DNA of 64,000 nucleotides from Crambe crambe (taxonomy: Eukaryota; Porifera; Demospongiae; Poecilosclerida; Crambeidae). Below are positions 12,990 to 23,363 of this stretch, in pieces; position 1 is the first letter of the stretch, and every line of letters begins with the position of its first letter. The notes below the pieces were generated by a model. That model did not search any database. It saw nothing but the letters and a program-made list of their open reading frames with translations, and had not been told where the DNA came from. The DNA is taken from positions 7,315,001 through 7,379,000 of the forward strand of contig OZ004584.1 of NCBI GenBank assembly GCA_963924555.1, in the 5' to 3' direction. Both the position numbers and the translations under genes were made by a program.

Positions 12990-13811
12990 AGGTTACTGCA
13001 TTCTGATTTAATATAAATCACATTGTTGCTGCTATAATAGTCTCAATCTTCTGCAGAATTCCATTCATCTTCTGTAGAAAATACTCTGGAGTGGGACGCT
13101 TCACACAATCAACAGTCAAGCACTCTGATATGATAATGGCAAGTGGTTCGAGCCTCTTGTTATGTAGAGCAGCAATCAATAGCTTGTTCAGCTTCAAGAT
13201 TGAATGTACACACTCGCTCTGAGGAAGGTACAGGTCATCCTGTTAGGATATTAGCCTATTATGGAAGTATATAGGAAACATCAAAGTAGGTCAAAAGTGC
13301 TTTCCAGGGTTCTCCCCAAAGGTGTTAGAGAGGTGCAGCACCACTCTGATGGGCCCATTTTTCTTTCAAAAACAATGTATTTCAATAGCCACAACCAAGA
13401 ATATAACGTGGTATTCAAGCACTGCTCTGATCAGTTTCACTGGAGAGAACCCTGCTTTCTATATCAAGACTTACATGGGTACATTTCCTTTTTCCTTCCC
13501 CAAGCGGAAACGAAGCATCAATAAACCTGCATCCATCCAAATACACACGTATGAAATTAGCATCATCGTCATATCTCACCATCATGTTTATGCATTGCTG
13601 TATTATTACAACCTCGGTCAACACTCTATAACACTAATCAATAATTATTGTACAGTTCACAGATTGATTGAAAGGAACTTCAAATACCTTCAAGAATAAG
13701 TATAATAAGCCAGAATTTTATTTAAATTTCCATGAATAGTAACAGGGTTCATCAGGTACTATTTCCAGTCTTAAAACATTGCACGCTTGCTTGCTTACAT
13801 ACAACAGGCAC

Positions 13812-13870
<59 letters not shown>

Positions 13871-15916
13871 CTCAGGAGCTCTAGTGAAAGGTGTGCCCTT
13901 GATCCACACTGGATTTATAGCCAGGGATCCACTTCCGAGGAAAGATTGTGGCGTTCGACCCCCAGTACCAACAGCCAAATCTAAGTCAGCTTTGAACTTG
14001 TGCTTCAGCGAACAAGTGCAGTGTAGAATATCCACACATCGGCAGGTCTTAAGGATGAGGATGTTCTTGTCTGAGAAAGAAGTGGATAATAATAGCAAAA
14101 AAGAATTTTAGAATTAATCAAAGATATTCAAATCCACAAAAATTTTATCCCACAGAATTTTTATATAGTTGGTGGTTGAGGTGTTAATCCTCTAGAGGTA
14201 TATTACAGTATTTCAATTGTCACATCTATCTGGTTTTCAGAAATTATAATTATTACAACTTGCACATGTGAAGTACAGTGAATACACACAGGTATGCGAG
14301 TGCATTGTGCAAGACCCTATTGCACAATCATTCCCATTCCTAATGATTACTTTAAGTTGTTAGACATATTTCTTGCAGGAGCACTAATTTTTGTTATATT
14401 TAGCTCTACATTACTACTAGAAATTAGTGCTGAAATTTTGTGCTCCATGTATTGTCATTCTCTGTTTCACTCAGCTCCTTGAGGTTGGTCTCTCCCAGGG
14501 CTCTGTTAAGGTCAACTGAAAGAGATAAGTTGAATTGGTAGCAACCATCATCCAGGCAAATAAAATTAATTAAGACTCTGGCCGGAATTTAGAGATAGTC
14601 TAATCATTATTAGCCTAAGACAATTTCATCAGAACCGATTAAGGAGGATTGATCACCAGGACTGACCAGAATTACTCCAAGAAGCTCAATAATGTTTTTT
14701 TCATGTTTGGCCTCGAGTAAGATATTCAGTTCTTTGCGATTATATCCATTAAGCTATAACACAATAGATAATATAGGAGAATGTGATATAGATACTGTAA
14801 CTATTAAAGAGGTCTAAATAATGCCCACCCTCAAGTAGCTGCATGCACATATTGAACTTTGTACACAAGTGGGAGTGGTCGGAGAGCATGCACCATTCCA
14901 GGATGGCAGAAAGGAGCATATGCATGAGCCTCCAAAAATTATTTAGACCTACATAGGTATGCATGGTACATAGCTAGGGATCGAATCTGGGGTCAGTGGG
15001 TTCACAGCTAGCTATTCTTTTTTGGTTTTTTGACCACATAGTTGCCAGAGGAATACACTTTTCCACGACCACCTTCTCCCAGAAAAGTGAGGGAGTTCAG
15101 ATCAATCTCTGTGATATCCTATAGATGCATACCATTGGTGGAAACTCAAGGATTGAGATAAATAATGACAGATATGTAGCTTGGTATTACAGGCAGAATG
15201 CAGCCCTGAATGATTGAGTTATTCATAAAAATGACCAACCACATCTGAGTTTTTAAAGGTATGGGATGTCAGTCCAAATTTTCTGACATTGAGGCTTTGA
15301 CTGACCTTCTTGACCTCTTCAGATGCATAGTATATGATGCTATTGCGATCACATCGAGCATAGCATCGAGCATCCTTAAATCTTCCCCCTATTACATCAA
15401 CGAGAAATTCAGCTGGGGCCACTCTGATAGAATCGTCAGTTGCAGCAGCTGGTGCAGTTTCTTGGTTACAGTTGTGCATAGAACTTGAAGAGGATGGATT
15501 GGCTGGTTCCAAGTCAAAAGAGACATCAACAAGGTTCTTGTCCATCCGATCACCACAAATCTGAGGAATTATAATGAACTACTTGATTTTGTTTGACCCC
15601 AACATTATTTTTTATTATAACTGTACCACCTACACTACAATAATGTCTCAGTACCTGTATTTTCTCACAATCACCCTGCCTGCTCTCTTCTTGCACTGGA
15701 AGATGTGGGTGTTCCTGTTCAACTCCTCCCACAGCTATCACCATTAAAACCATGATATAAACCAGAATACATTGAAATAGGCCCTTACCTTCTGGGAAAC
15801 TCTCTTTTTTTGCCGCCTTTAAGTTTTCTATCATAACTCTTTCACTACTCTCACCATCTGAACAAGTCAATGATGGCTGTAGATGCTCTGATAAAGGCTG
15901 TTCATCATTGTGACCG
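12990..15916 (-). pseudogene. C': decayed copy of kinase gene C, C-terminal two thirds
   Basis: Blocks occur in the same order as gene C on the minus strand: the end of exon 2 (~15916-15793), exon 3 (~15740-15655), exon 4 (15545-15320, RVAPAEF and GGRFKDA), the Gly-loop exon (~15125-15035, GEGGRGKV), the alphaC exon (~14755-14640, ELNILL), the activation-segment exon (~14072-13872) and the last exon (~13240-13030, ECLTVDCVKRPTPE). Decay is clear. The catalytic-loop exon is reduced to a stub near 14500, the DFD motif reads DLDLAV, and the DVWSAG exon (13610-13415) has lost that motif and reads on in another frame. The CxCx5CxC motif survives (TCRCVDILHCTC). A GT/CA repeat lies at the activation-segment donor. 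It is a pseudogene or, less likely, a strongly altered paralog. Confidence 0.8.
13813..13867. repeat. (CA)n microsatellite
   Basis: About 27 CA repeats sit directly beside the C' activation-segment exon. Gene C has a shorter (CA)n at the matching place (44430-44450), so the repeat predates the duplication. Confidence 0.95.
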
Positions 15917-16213
15917 GGTACAGTTGGTAAAGGGTCTGGCCCGCGAGACTACTAGTGCTGCATGCGCATGCGCATATGCATGCAGCATAACGCGCACGCG
16001 GCACTAAAAAAATTTTGATTTGTTGATATCCGTTATCTGTGGCCCCATAGATAATCTATGGTGGCCCTTTGGCTCTCCATCGCGCAATTTTCAAAGCTTC
16101 AGTTTGATGCCCGAGGAACAGCTCTTAGAAAACTCCAGGTAGCGTCCATTAGCGTTTTAATTTTTTAGAATAAGCATAGTACTGTACTGTATTATCAGAT
16201 TCCATGGAGTAAG

Positions 16214-16249
16214 CATAGATACTATATACTGCGCACCCTGGATAGGAAA
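16214..16249 (+). repeat. left terminal inverted repeat of the P element
   Basis: These 36 bp are exactly reverse-complementary to 20885-20920. The first 13 bases are shared with the ends of the second P-type relic at 26735. Confidence 0.92.
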
Positions 16250-16336
16250 TTGGAATTTTTTCAGTGGTCACATCCGCTTTTCGGGGGGCGTGGGCGTGCA
16301 GCTGCTTTATTAGTATCTGATATAGCGTATAGCTAG

Positions 16337-17317
16337 ATGGATCCTGACGCTATCCTGCGTTTTAATAACATATTGGAGGAAGTTACAAAACAAGAAGAGT
16401 TCAGTCTTGACACTCCAGTAAACAAAAGTATCTTGAAAGATATAGAGGACATTAAAAGCAGGGCAGAGAAGCCCCTTTTGCTATTTACAACCTTAGAAAG
16501 GGAATGTTCGGAAATTATCAGCAAAGGAGGCAGTCTACATTCAGTTGAACTATTAAAGAAAAGAAGTATTCCTAGGTTTCATAGGTTTAGGACATACAAG
16601 CTTCCAGAAATCTTGAGAAAGTTTCCATCCTTACCAACAGGTCTTTTCCTTTGGCAAATTGTTGCAGAAAAGATATTTTTGTCATTTTTCAAGGCTCCTG
16701 CTCGAACACAAAGTATGCAGCGACAAAGGTGTCTAGATGACATCGAAAAGAATGCCATTCGATATGCATCTGGGTATGTATTGAGGAAGCTTATGAAGAA
16801 ATATAGCAAGGATGATTCAGCAAAGATTAAGGAATGTATTAACTCATTAATTCATGATCCAACAGACTTAGACCATCTTGAAGATGTGGATGCGGATGAT
16901 TTTGAGGAATACACAAGGGTTTGGTTGACCAAAACTGACAGAGGTGGTCTGCTACATGTGACAGATGAAGCATTTTGGCTGTTTTGTGAGATTGAAATTG
17001 TGATTTATGACAAGTTGATGGAGTGTTTTGCAGGAGAAGAACGTTCTGTGGCTAGTCTGACTGCAACAGCAACTGCAGACTCTGATATACAGTTTATTTG
17101 GTCTGAAATAAACAACATAGAAGATGAGTATCACCACCTTGCTCAGTGCCTCTTAACATCTATTGTGCAGGAATGGATTATCTTGCGAGGGCATTCTCTC
17201 CGCAACAGATTCATGGAAAATTACAAGGTATTGAGTATGACTAAAGCCAAACAAGGGAAGAAAAGCCTACGAAAAGAACTCAAGCGGAATGAGTCTTCTT
17301 CAAAAGAAGAGAAGTGA
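16337..17317 (+). CDS. companion ORF of the P element, 326 aa, unknown function
   Basis: A single uninterrupted ORF runs from an ATG 88 bp inside the left repeat to TGA at 17315-17317. The protein is acidic to mid-length helical in look, with a mid-region RCLDDIEKNAIRYASGYVL stretch (residues ~134-152). A Lys/Arg/Ser-rich tail from ~residue 299 could be a nuclear-localisation signal. I do not recognise the family. It has no THAP finger and no evident zinc cluster. Classical P elements encode one protein, so a second gene facing the transposase is unusual. It may supply a DNA-binding or accessory function, or be a captured host gene; both are guesses. An intact frame in an otherwise decayed surrounding suggests recent selection or recent arrival. 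Confidence 0.85.
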   Translation: MDPDAILRFNNILEEVTKQEEFSLDTPVNKSILKDIEDIKSRAEKPLLLFTTLERECSEIISKGGSLHSVELLKKRSIPRFHRFRTYKLPEILRKFPSLPTGLFLWQIVAEKIFLSFFKAPARTQSMQRQRCLDDIEKNAIRYASGYVLRKLMKKYSKDDSAKIKECINSLIHDPTDLDHLEDVDADDFEEYTRVWLTKTDRGGLLHVTDEAFWLFCEIEIVIYDKLMECFAGEERSVASLTATATADSDIQFIWSEINNIEDEYHHLAQCLLTSIVQEWIILRGHSLRNRFMENYKVLSMTKAKQGKKSLRKELKRNESSSKEEK

Positions 17318-17372
17318 TATATGGTACAGGCCATGTTAGCTACTATCAATATTATTATCATAATAATAATTA

Positions 17373-20312
17373 TTATGTATTCTTTTTCTTCTTTTTGTGT
17401 AATGGTTGGAACAGTTCTTCAATATCATTAGAGTCAAAATCAAGCATTCGCTTCACACTGCTACTCCCTCCAAGGGCCATTGAACGACCAACCCTTATTG
17501 CCTGAGTATTCTCAATAAACCTCTTGGCAGTAGGGTTATCACTTCTTCCTCCTCTCATCCTCTGTTTGCCAAAGAAGGCTTCAAGAGGGTCCTGATTAAA
17601 TCTCTCACTGAGTATGAAGCATCCTTTGCTACCACTGCTCAGAAGAGACTCGGCTAGTTCAGTGAAGGAATAAACTGCAAGCATAGGTTACAGCTAATAT
17701 AGTTAGCTATTATAATTATTTAGAAATAAGTACCTGTCATACGTACACCATAAAGTGTCTCATCTGGAAGGAGCATACAGTTCTTTTCTTTGTCGGATAA
17801 TTCAGGTAGTGCTTTCACTGATTCATCCCATTCCTTCAAGTATTCCAAAAAGGTCGTCTTTAGCCACTATAATTATGATGCATGGTTTGACATAATAATT
17901 GTACATATTACTATTTACCACATCACACCTTAAGCCTGGAATCCTTTGGGCTAAAATATCCCCTGAGATCAGGTTTTCTCTTCTCCTTGGCCTCCTTCAA
18001 ATTACGTGTATTCATACAGTCAAAAAACTTGTCAAATGTTCGACAGAATCTCTCTGTTTCCACTGTCATTTTCCACACATAATTTTCTGGCTCAAGCTCC
18101 CTCATTGAAGCAAATGAATCCGCTACTGATTTGCTGAGAACCTATAAAACAAGTGAATAATGTAATTAAAAAGGCGATACATTAGCTAGTACCTGAGCTG
18201 TGAGTCGCACATTCATCTTCGAGTAGGATGTCAACTTCAGATGCTCTAATTTGAGTCTCTTGCCAATGTACAATCCTGTCTCACTTTGTGTTCTTTCATA
18301 TAGTTTAACAAGATGGTACCACATTATCTTTTGTCCATTAATCTAAAGACTTAAAATATTAATATTAATAGCTATGTAGATATCATTGCATTACCATCAG
18401 ATTCCGAGTTCCTTTCTCTGTAGAATTTGCCCATGCATTTCTTGTTGTTTTTATAAGATGCGGGACATCAGAAAAAAAGTAGATGAATTTTCCAGATCTA
18501 TATATATTTGGGGTTTTATAAACTACTCCTTCCTTCATGTATGTCTTGTGCCTGTGATCTCGGAAAAATTTTCTGTTGGGTTTCGCACCATCACACACAA
18601 AAGCAACGACGTGAAGTCCAATTTGCTCAATGCGTCGTGTTGCTTCCCAAATGATAGCATTTAAATCAATTCCCACAACACCTGTGTTATAGCTAGATGG
18701 ATTAAAGTATGACTACATTTTAGCTAAGTGTTATTACCTGATGTAGGAAACTGTGCATAGGGAAAATTCAACCTGATAAATATTCCTCGAATCATCAGTG
18801 TCAACATATGGGTTGCAATTTCATTATTATTGCTGTTTTTACACCGCTGCTCAAATGACCTTATCTTGTTATTAAAATCACCAACATCAACAAATCCAAT
18901 AATTTTCCCATTTCTATCAAACACTAAATCTTCATGTATTTTCATCTCATCAAATACAATGCTAACACTTCTATGGAATAATTTAATAAATAATATAATT
19001 ACATATTATGATAATCATAATACCTCTTCCAATCATGCTCCAATTCTTTAATATTTGCTTCCTCCATTAAAAAAGCATCAACTTCTATTTGAAATCCAGG
19101 TTGTGATTTGAAGAAATGTGTATAATCACGCAATGTCCGTTTAGATGGAAGAGTAATAAAACCGGAGTCACGCATTATATCATAGGTTTTAGATGACGTA
19201 AGTGCAATATTTAAACACCATCGAATAAACAATGGATGCCATCTTCGTCCTGTATTCCCTTTCACACTCATTGCAGAAACCTAATTACATGTAAATTCCA
19301 TATGTAAGAGTCTGTTAAAACAGCTATTAACTAACTTGTTGATCCCAAAATACTCTTTTGAAATTCTGCACAGGTAATTTCTTCATTTCACCATCATGAC
19401 TCTTTATTATACTTTTAAAATCATCCTCAAGCTCTTTTGTGACTTCAACACCATGCTTCTCAGTTAGATTCTTAAACCTTTTTTTCCATCTTTGTATCTG
19501 CCTTTCCTTATTATGCAATACTTCCTTCATCCTTAATATTCTTGCTCTCTTTTGTGGTGAACGCATGTAGCGTAGGTTGGTTGTACTGGTCAACACTGAA
19601 TTTTTCTTCCTGGTGTAACTGGAATGCATAGCCCTCAAATTACAACGGTACTTGTGGCACTCTGCACATGACACCTCTTTGACCAACAATTCACATTTTG
19701 TATGTCTGACAGTGCAAGGGTAAAGATTGCCATCCATAGTTACACAATGGTTGTCCAGATAACACACGAGTTCTTTATTGGGGGACAAAATTTTTCCTGT
19801 ACGCGATTCTGCCATCTTAACAAAATTGGCATCAGGATTCCCTGCACACACATTATGACTCATTATGAGGGAGAGCAACACCTTGAATGTATCAAATGTC
19901 AGTGTGCTAGGGATGTCAAAGAGGGCTGAACACTGTATTGGGTTAACCATTTGGCTATGTATATGGACCATCCATGTTAAGTCCAAATGCACAATCAATG
20001 ACTTTGTTATAACTATAGGCTTAGTAGAAGGATGCTTTTGACGATGCAATCTAATAATCCTCAGTTCTGTCAAACTCTCATTCATTTGAAATACCCAATC
20101 AGGTGAAAAAGATTGTGATTGTAAGTGAAGAAGAAAACCTTGAAGGGTATCAGAAGTACACTAAAATAGAACAGTGACAAGATATCAAGTAAAACAAGTC
20201 TGATATGCTGTCATAATACCTTAACAGCATACGTTTCTTTCCTCTTCTTTGGGGGGGCTAAACGTGACTTGCTTCTTGATCCATGCCCCTTCTTTCCTCG
20301 TTTACCAGGCAT
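17373..20312 (-). CDS. P-element-type (THAP9-like) transposase, 9 exons, ~830 aa
   Basis: Exons on the minus strand are 20312-20220, 20160-19336, 19280-19024, 18970-18738, 18681-18395, 18342-18193, 18141-17929, 17866-17734 and 17674-17373. Every junction is GT-AG and phases agree to a stop. The first exon is a basic peptide (MPGKRGKKGHG). Residues ~150-200 hold a Cys/His cluster rather than a clear C2CH THAP finger. RNase-H-fold markers fit the P family: VFDEM (D~399), FVCDGA (D~500), FSDVPHLIKTTRN, and near the C terminus FNQDPLEAFFG with GGRSDNPTAKRF. A coiled, Lys-rich helix precedes the catalytic core (~residues 240-300). The enzyme would cut and paste the element in the nucleus. The copy looks whole. 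The family assignment is from motif recall; no search was run. Confidence 0.9.
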
Positions 20313-20884
20313 TATAGCTACAGGTGTAATATTTTTTGTTTATTTTTATGCCCCTATTTTCTAAGCACTTCTGAGACACCTGCTATTCTTACCCCCCTAA
20401 CTTTATTATGTCATAACTGGATCTCAATTTATGATTATGTTCAATACAGCAGCTCAAAGTACTTGTTGGATTATGTGTGCAATTTGCTATGTCCTAATTG
20501 GAACAAGTTTGTAAAAAATATACCTAAAATAAATAGGAGAAAGAATAATGACTAGATTACTTCATGCATACATAAATGAAAAAGAAGCTGTAAAGTTACT
20601 TGGCTAAAATATGTAAGCAGTCTGGAGTTTATGTGCTCACAAATTCCATGCAACCTATTCTTCCTACTAAACTCTAGTTAAAGTTGCGTAAGCAGGCAAT
20701 ACTTAAACTATATTTTGTTTAAGTAAGTGGTTAGTAATGAGGCTACTACAAACTTACCACTTTGGACGAAAGAAATCGCTAAACTTGATGCAGTCAGCCT
20801 GTAACTAAGGCCATCCCAACGTGGAAATAATTATTTTCGCGAAAAGCGCATGCGGCAAACGTGCCAATTAATTGAGAGGTGGAG

Positions 20885-20920
20885 TTTCCTATCCAGGGTG
20901 CGCAGTATATAGTATCTATG
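20885..20920 (-). repeat. right terminal inverted repeat of the P element
   Basis: This is the exact partner of 16214-16249. The ~570 bp between it and the transposase ATG at 20312 would hold the transposase promoter; no clear TATA box was assigned. Confidence 0.92.
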
Positions 20921-21206
20921 GAATAAGCAACGTGAACATCATTTCCGGCCACGCCCGTTGACTATCAAATTGAAGTGGGCGGAGCCTCGAACTAGAGTGC
21001 TAGTTTCTCGCCTCCTGACGCTAGAAAGTACCAACTAAAGCCTAGAAGAGAGTAACAAAGTACCGAAGGTAGCTTAGTTAGTTCATATTTCCAAGCGTAT
21101 AAGCTGGAATTTAATTTAATTTACTTAGTTCTGGTGATTTTCAGCTGCTGGATTTTCCGTGCACGAAGGTTGACTAGCTAACTTTAGCGCTTCATTTGAA
21201 GGGTCA

Positions 21207-22200
21207 CATTTTCAGAGTGGACTCGTGAGGAGATGTTGACAGGATTCAAACTGGGGAAGCTAGGTTCATCTTTTGAAGACAATAGAGTCTCTTTTTCATC
21301 AGACTGCAAGTCATCATCACAGCTTTCATCATTGTCTTGATGATCTGGCGCTGCAAAGGCTTCTTCGTTTAAGTTTCTTAGGCCGTGATCCATCTCTTCT
21401 TCACACTTACGGGAGCAGGTGGAGGTAATAGTTCCATTCTCACTTCTCTCTGCTCTTTATGCAAACTTTCATCTGCTGTAGCTGGTAATGGCACTTTAAG
21501 GGCAGTTTTGGGTGAAAGGTTTTGTGTTTCTGTCTTCAACCGGAGATTCAATACATCTCCTTTGGAATAACCTGTGGCTAATGATAGAGAGAGAACTATA
21601 ATGAGTTCTCACTCCATGATCATAATAATACACGACCTGTCCACCAAATTATTCTTGAATACATGTAAGGCATATGTGGCCACAAATGTTGAACCATGAA
21701 GGAATTGTGTACTTGTGCAATATATACATATGCAGAAGCCTCGGAATTACAAGGTGGATAAGGGTATCACAAATGCATACCATAATAGTGGCAGTGGTGG
21801 ATTTAAGGAGTTCTTATAATCTTAAATGTACACTCACTCCCTACTCACATAGCATACCACCTATTGTAAACTTACTATTAGACGGCTGCCTTATACTCTC
21901 CAGCATATACCTGGAGATACTGAGTGACCCATGAAATTTTCGTTCCAATTCTTTCCTGATTTCTCCTTCACTCAACCTGCCATCACCATCAACAAGGATG
22001 GGATATACATCGAGATTCCACTTTCGTGGGTGAATAAGACAAAAACATGAGTATCCAACATGGGTATTTTGAAAGAGAATGACGTTGTTCCTCCACCTAA
22101 GTGAAGTCCACTATGCTTTAGGGTCTTTATAAGTAGCCTCATCCCCAGGCCATTGTCGAAGTCAGTGCATAATCATGTCATGATTGATAACTATATAGCT
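21207..22200 (-). pseudogene. C': N-terminal part of the decayed kinase-C copy
   Basis: 21560-21207 matches gene C exon 2 (shared stretches such as NEEAFA, DDDLQSDEKET and SSKDEPSFPSLN), with deletions and a frame change near 21390. ~22150-21925 matches gene C exon 1 (VYPILVDGDGRLSE-like region), including the intron-side sequence. The remainder of the copy lies beyond the insertion at 15916-12990. Similar length and order to gene C but with frame breaks support a pseudogene. Confidence 0.75.
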
Positions 22201-22303
22201 AGTACAACTTGCATGTTATTGCATGACCTAGCTATAACTTACCCACTCATACGTAACTAAACTCAAGAATGCATACATGCACTATTACTGATAAATAACT
22301 TAC

Positions 22304-22459
22304 CACTTCAAACTCTTCCATGTTTTCAAAGCTCAGAACTGTTTATGTTTCGCTAGTGAATTTTGGAATTTATCTGCATCAATTTCCAACAACTCCATCC
22401 ACTTGTAAGAAAATGGGGAAAAGTTCATTGAGTGTGTAGAAAGTAGGTCTGCTAGTCGA
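22304..22459 (-). pseudogene. fragment of a Death-domain exon (B')
   Basis: The reverse complement resembles the last exon of gene B: FSPFSYKWMELLEIDADKF against LSPIVCKWREFATELGIAADKI, then a stop after KHKQF, and a later ENMEEFEV block like NNMEEYEV. It is shortened and out of frame in the middle. It is a remnant of a Death-domain gene related to gene B, about 0.9 kb downstream of B. Confidence 0.7.
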
Positions 22460-23363
22460 AATTTTGTACAGCTATAGTTTAGTTACTTAGCTAATTAAGA
22501 AGAAGGCAGATTATATAAAATATATGACTGTGAAGCCAATCTTATACATGATAGCTTAAAAAATGTATAGCTGTATGAATCACAACAGGCTGTATACATG
22601 TGTAGCTAAGTATTTTTCATAGCTAATAGCTATAAACATAAGGACGACATCATCGGTTCATTCAGAGTTCCCAAACACAGTGCATGCATGACCGCCAACT
22701 CTGCATGTTTGTTTTGCATATAACTCTATACTTATAATTATCCCAAAGAGATATAATTGCTACAAATATTGAGTGCTGTTAATGGATTTACTAGTGTCCT
22801 TATGACCTGTATACAACACATCAATAATTCCCTTGAGATGCGATCAGAAAATAGAGAATTATAGTCACAATTCGTGACTGTAACTAACTAGCTATATATA
22901 CACATCATGCTTGTATACGATCACAGCTATAGACTCATTAGCTGAACAATGTGGAAAATAATATCCATAAAGTGACAGAACCAAAATGACAAGTTTCTGA
23001 GCTCATCAAAGTAATTCTCCACTCTGATAGCATTCACAAACCTTATTAGCTATTGACCTCAATAATTATATGGTGTGAAAAATTAGTCAACAAGGCTATA
23101 GCATCCAAACATTAAAACTGGAAACGCATGTAGCCTACAGCTAGTCTTCAAGTATCCAAATTCAAATTCAGTATCCATATGAACAGGAATCTTGTGGTAC
23201 AGTACCAGGCAAACTTAACTCTGTATGCTGATTCACTCTACCAGGTTCTATCGAAAACCATCTTCTCTTCCAGCAGGTCAAGGAAAGAGAGCATGTTTAG
23301 TACTAATAATTACAAACAAAATTATTAATAGTCACCTTCAACCTGTAGCTAAAGGTGTCACTA
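22460..23363. other. non-coding stretch downstream of gene B
   Basis: AT-rich, with many 'tagctatag'-type short repeats. I see no exon, RNA gene or clear transposon ends. The 3' UTR of gene B should begin at its left-going end (below 23364). Confidence 0.4.

Larger units (their letters stand above)
16215..20920. mobile_element. P-superfamily DNA transposon, apparently intact
   Basis: The terminal inverted repeats at 16214-16249 and 20885-20920 are exact reverse complements over 36 bp (outer end CATAGATACTATATACTGCG). The flanks GAGTAAGC (16207-16214) and GAATAAGC (20921-20928) are a candidate 8-bp target duplication with one mismatch, the P-element size. It carries two convergent genes: a plus-strand single-exon ORF on the left and a 9-exon minus-strand transposase on the right, their stops 55 bp apart. 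All splice phases agree and no break was found, so the copy looks young and possibly competent. Confidence 0.88.
15914..21206. mobile_element. composite ~5.3 kb insertion splitting exon 2 of kinase copy C'
   Basis: Comparison with intact exon 2 of gene C (near 46990-47015) shows that C' is interrupted between 'tgttcatcatt' (ending ~15913) and 'attttcagagtgg' (from ~21207). The insert begins GTGACC and ends GGTCAC, with a likely 3-4 bp duplication (att/catt). Nested ends reading 'gcgagac..ctagtgct' (15949) and their near reverse complement (~21010) lie inside. The P element at 16215-20920 lies inside that. I infer at least two successive insertions. Confidence 0.6.

Noticed and set aside
13779-14111. 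Open frames running through the (CA)n tract
   Set aside because: They consist of Thr-His repeats from the microsatellite plus antisense of the C' kinase exon.
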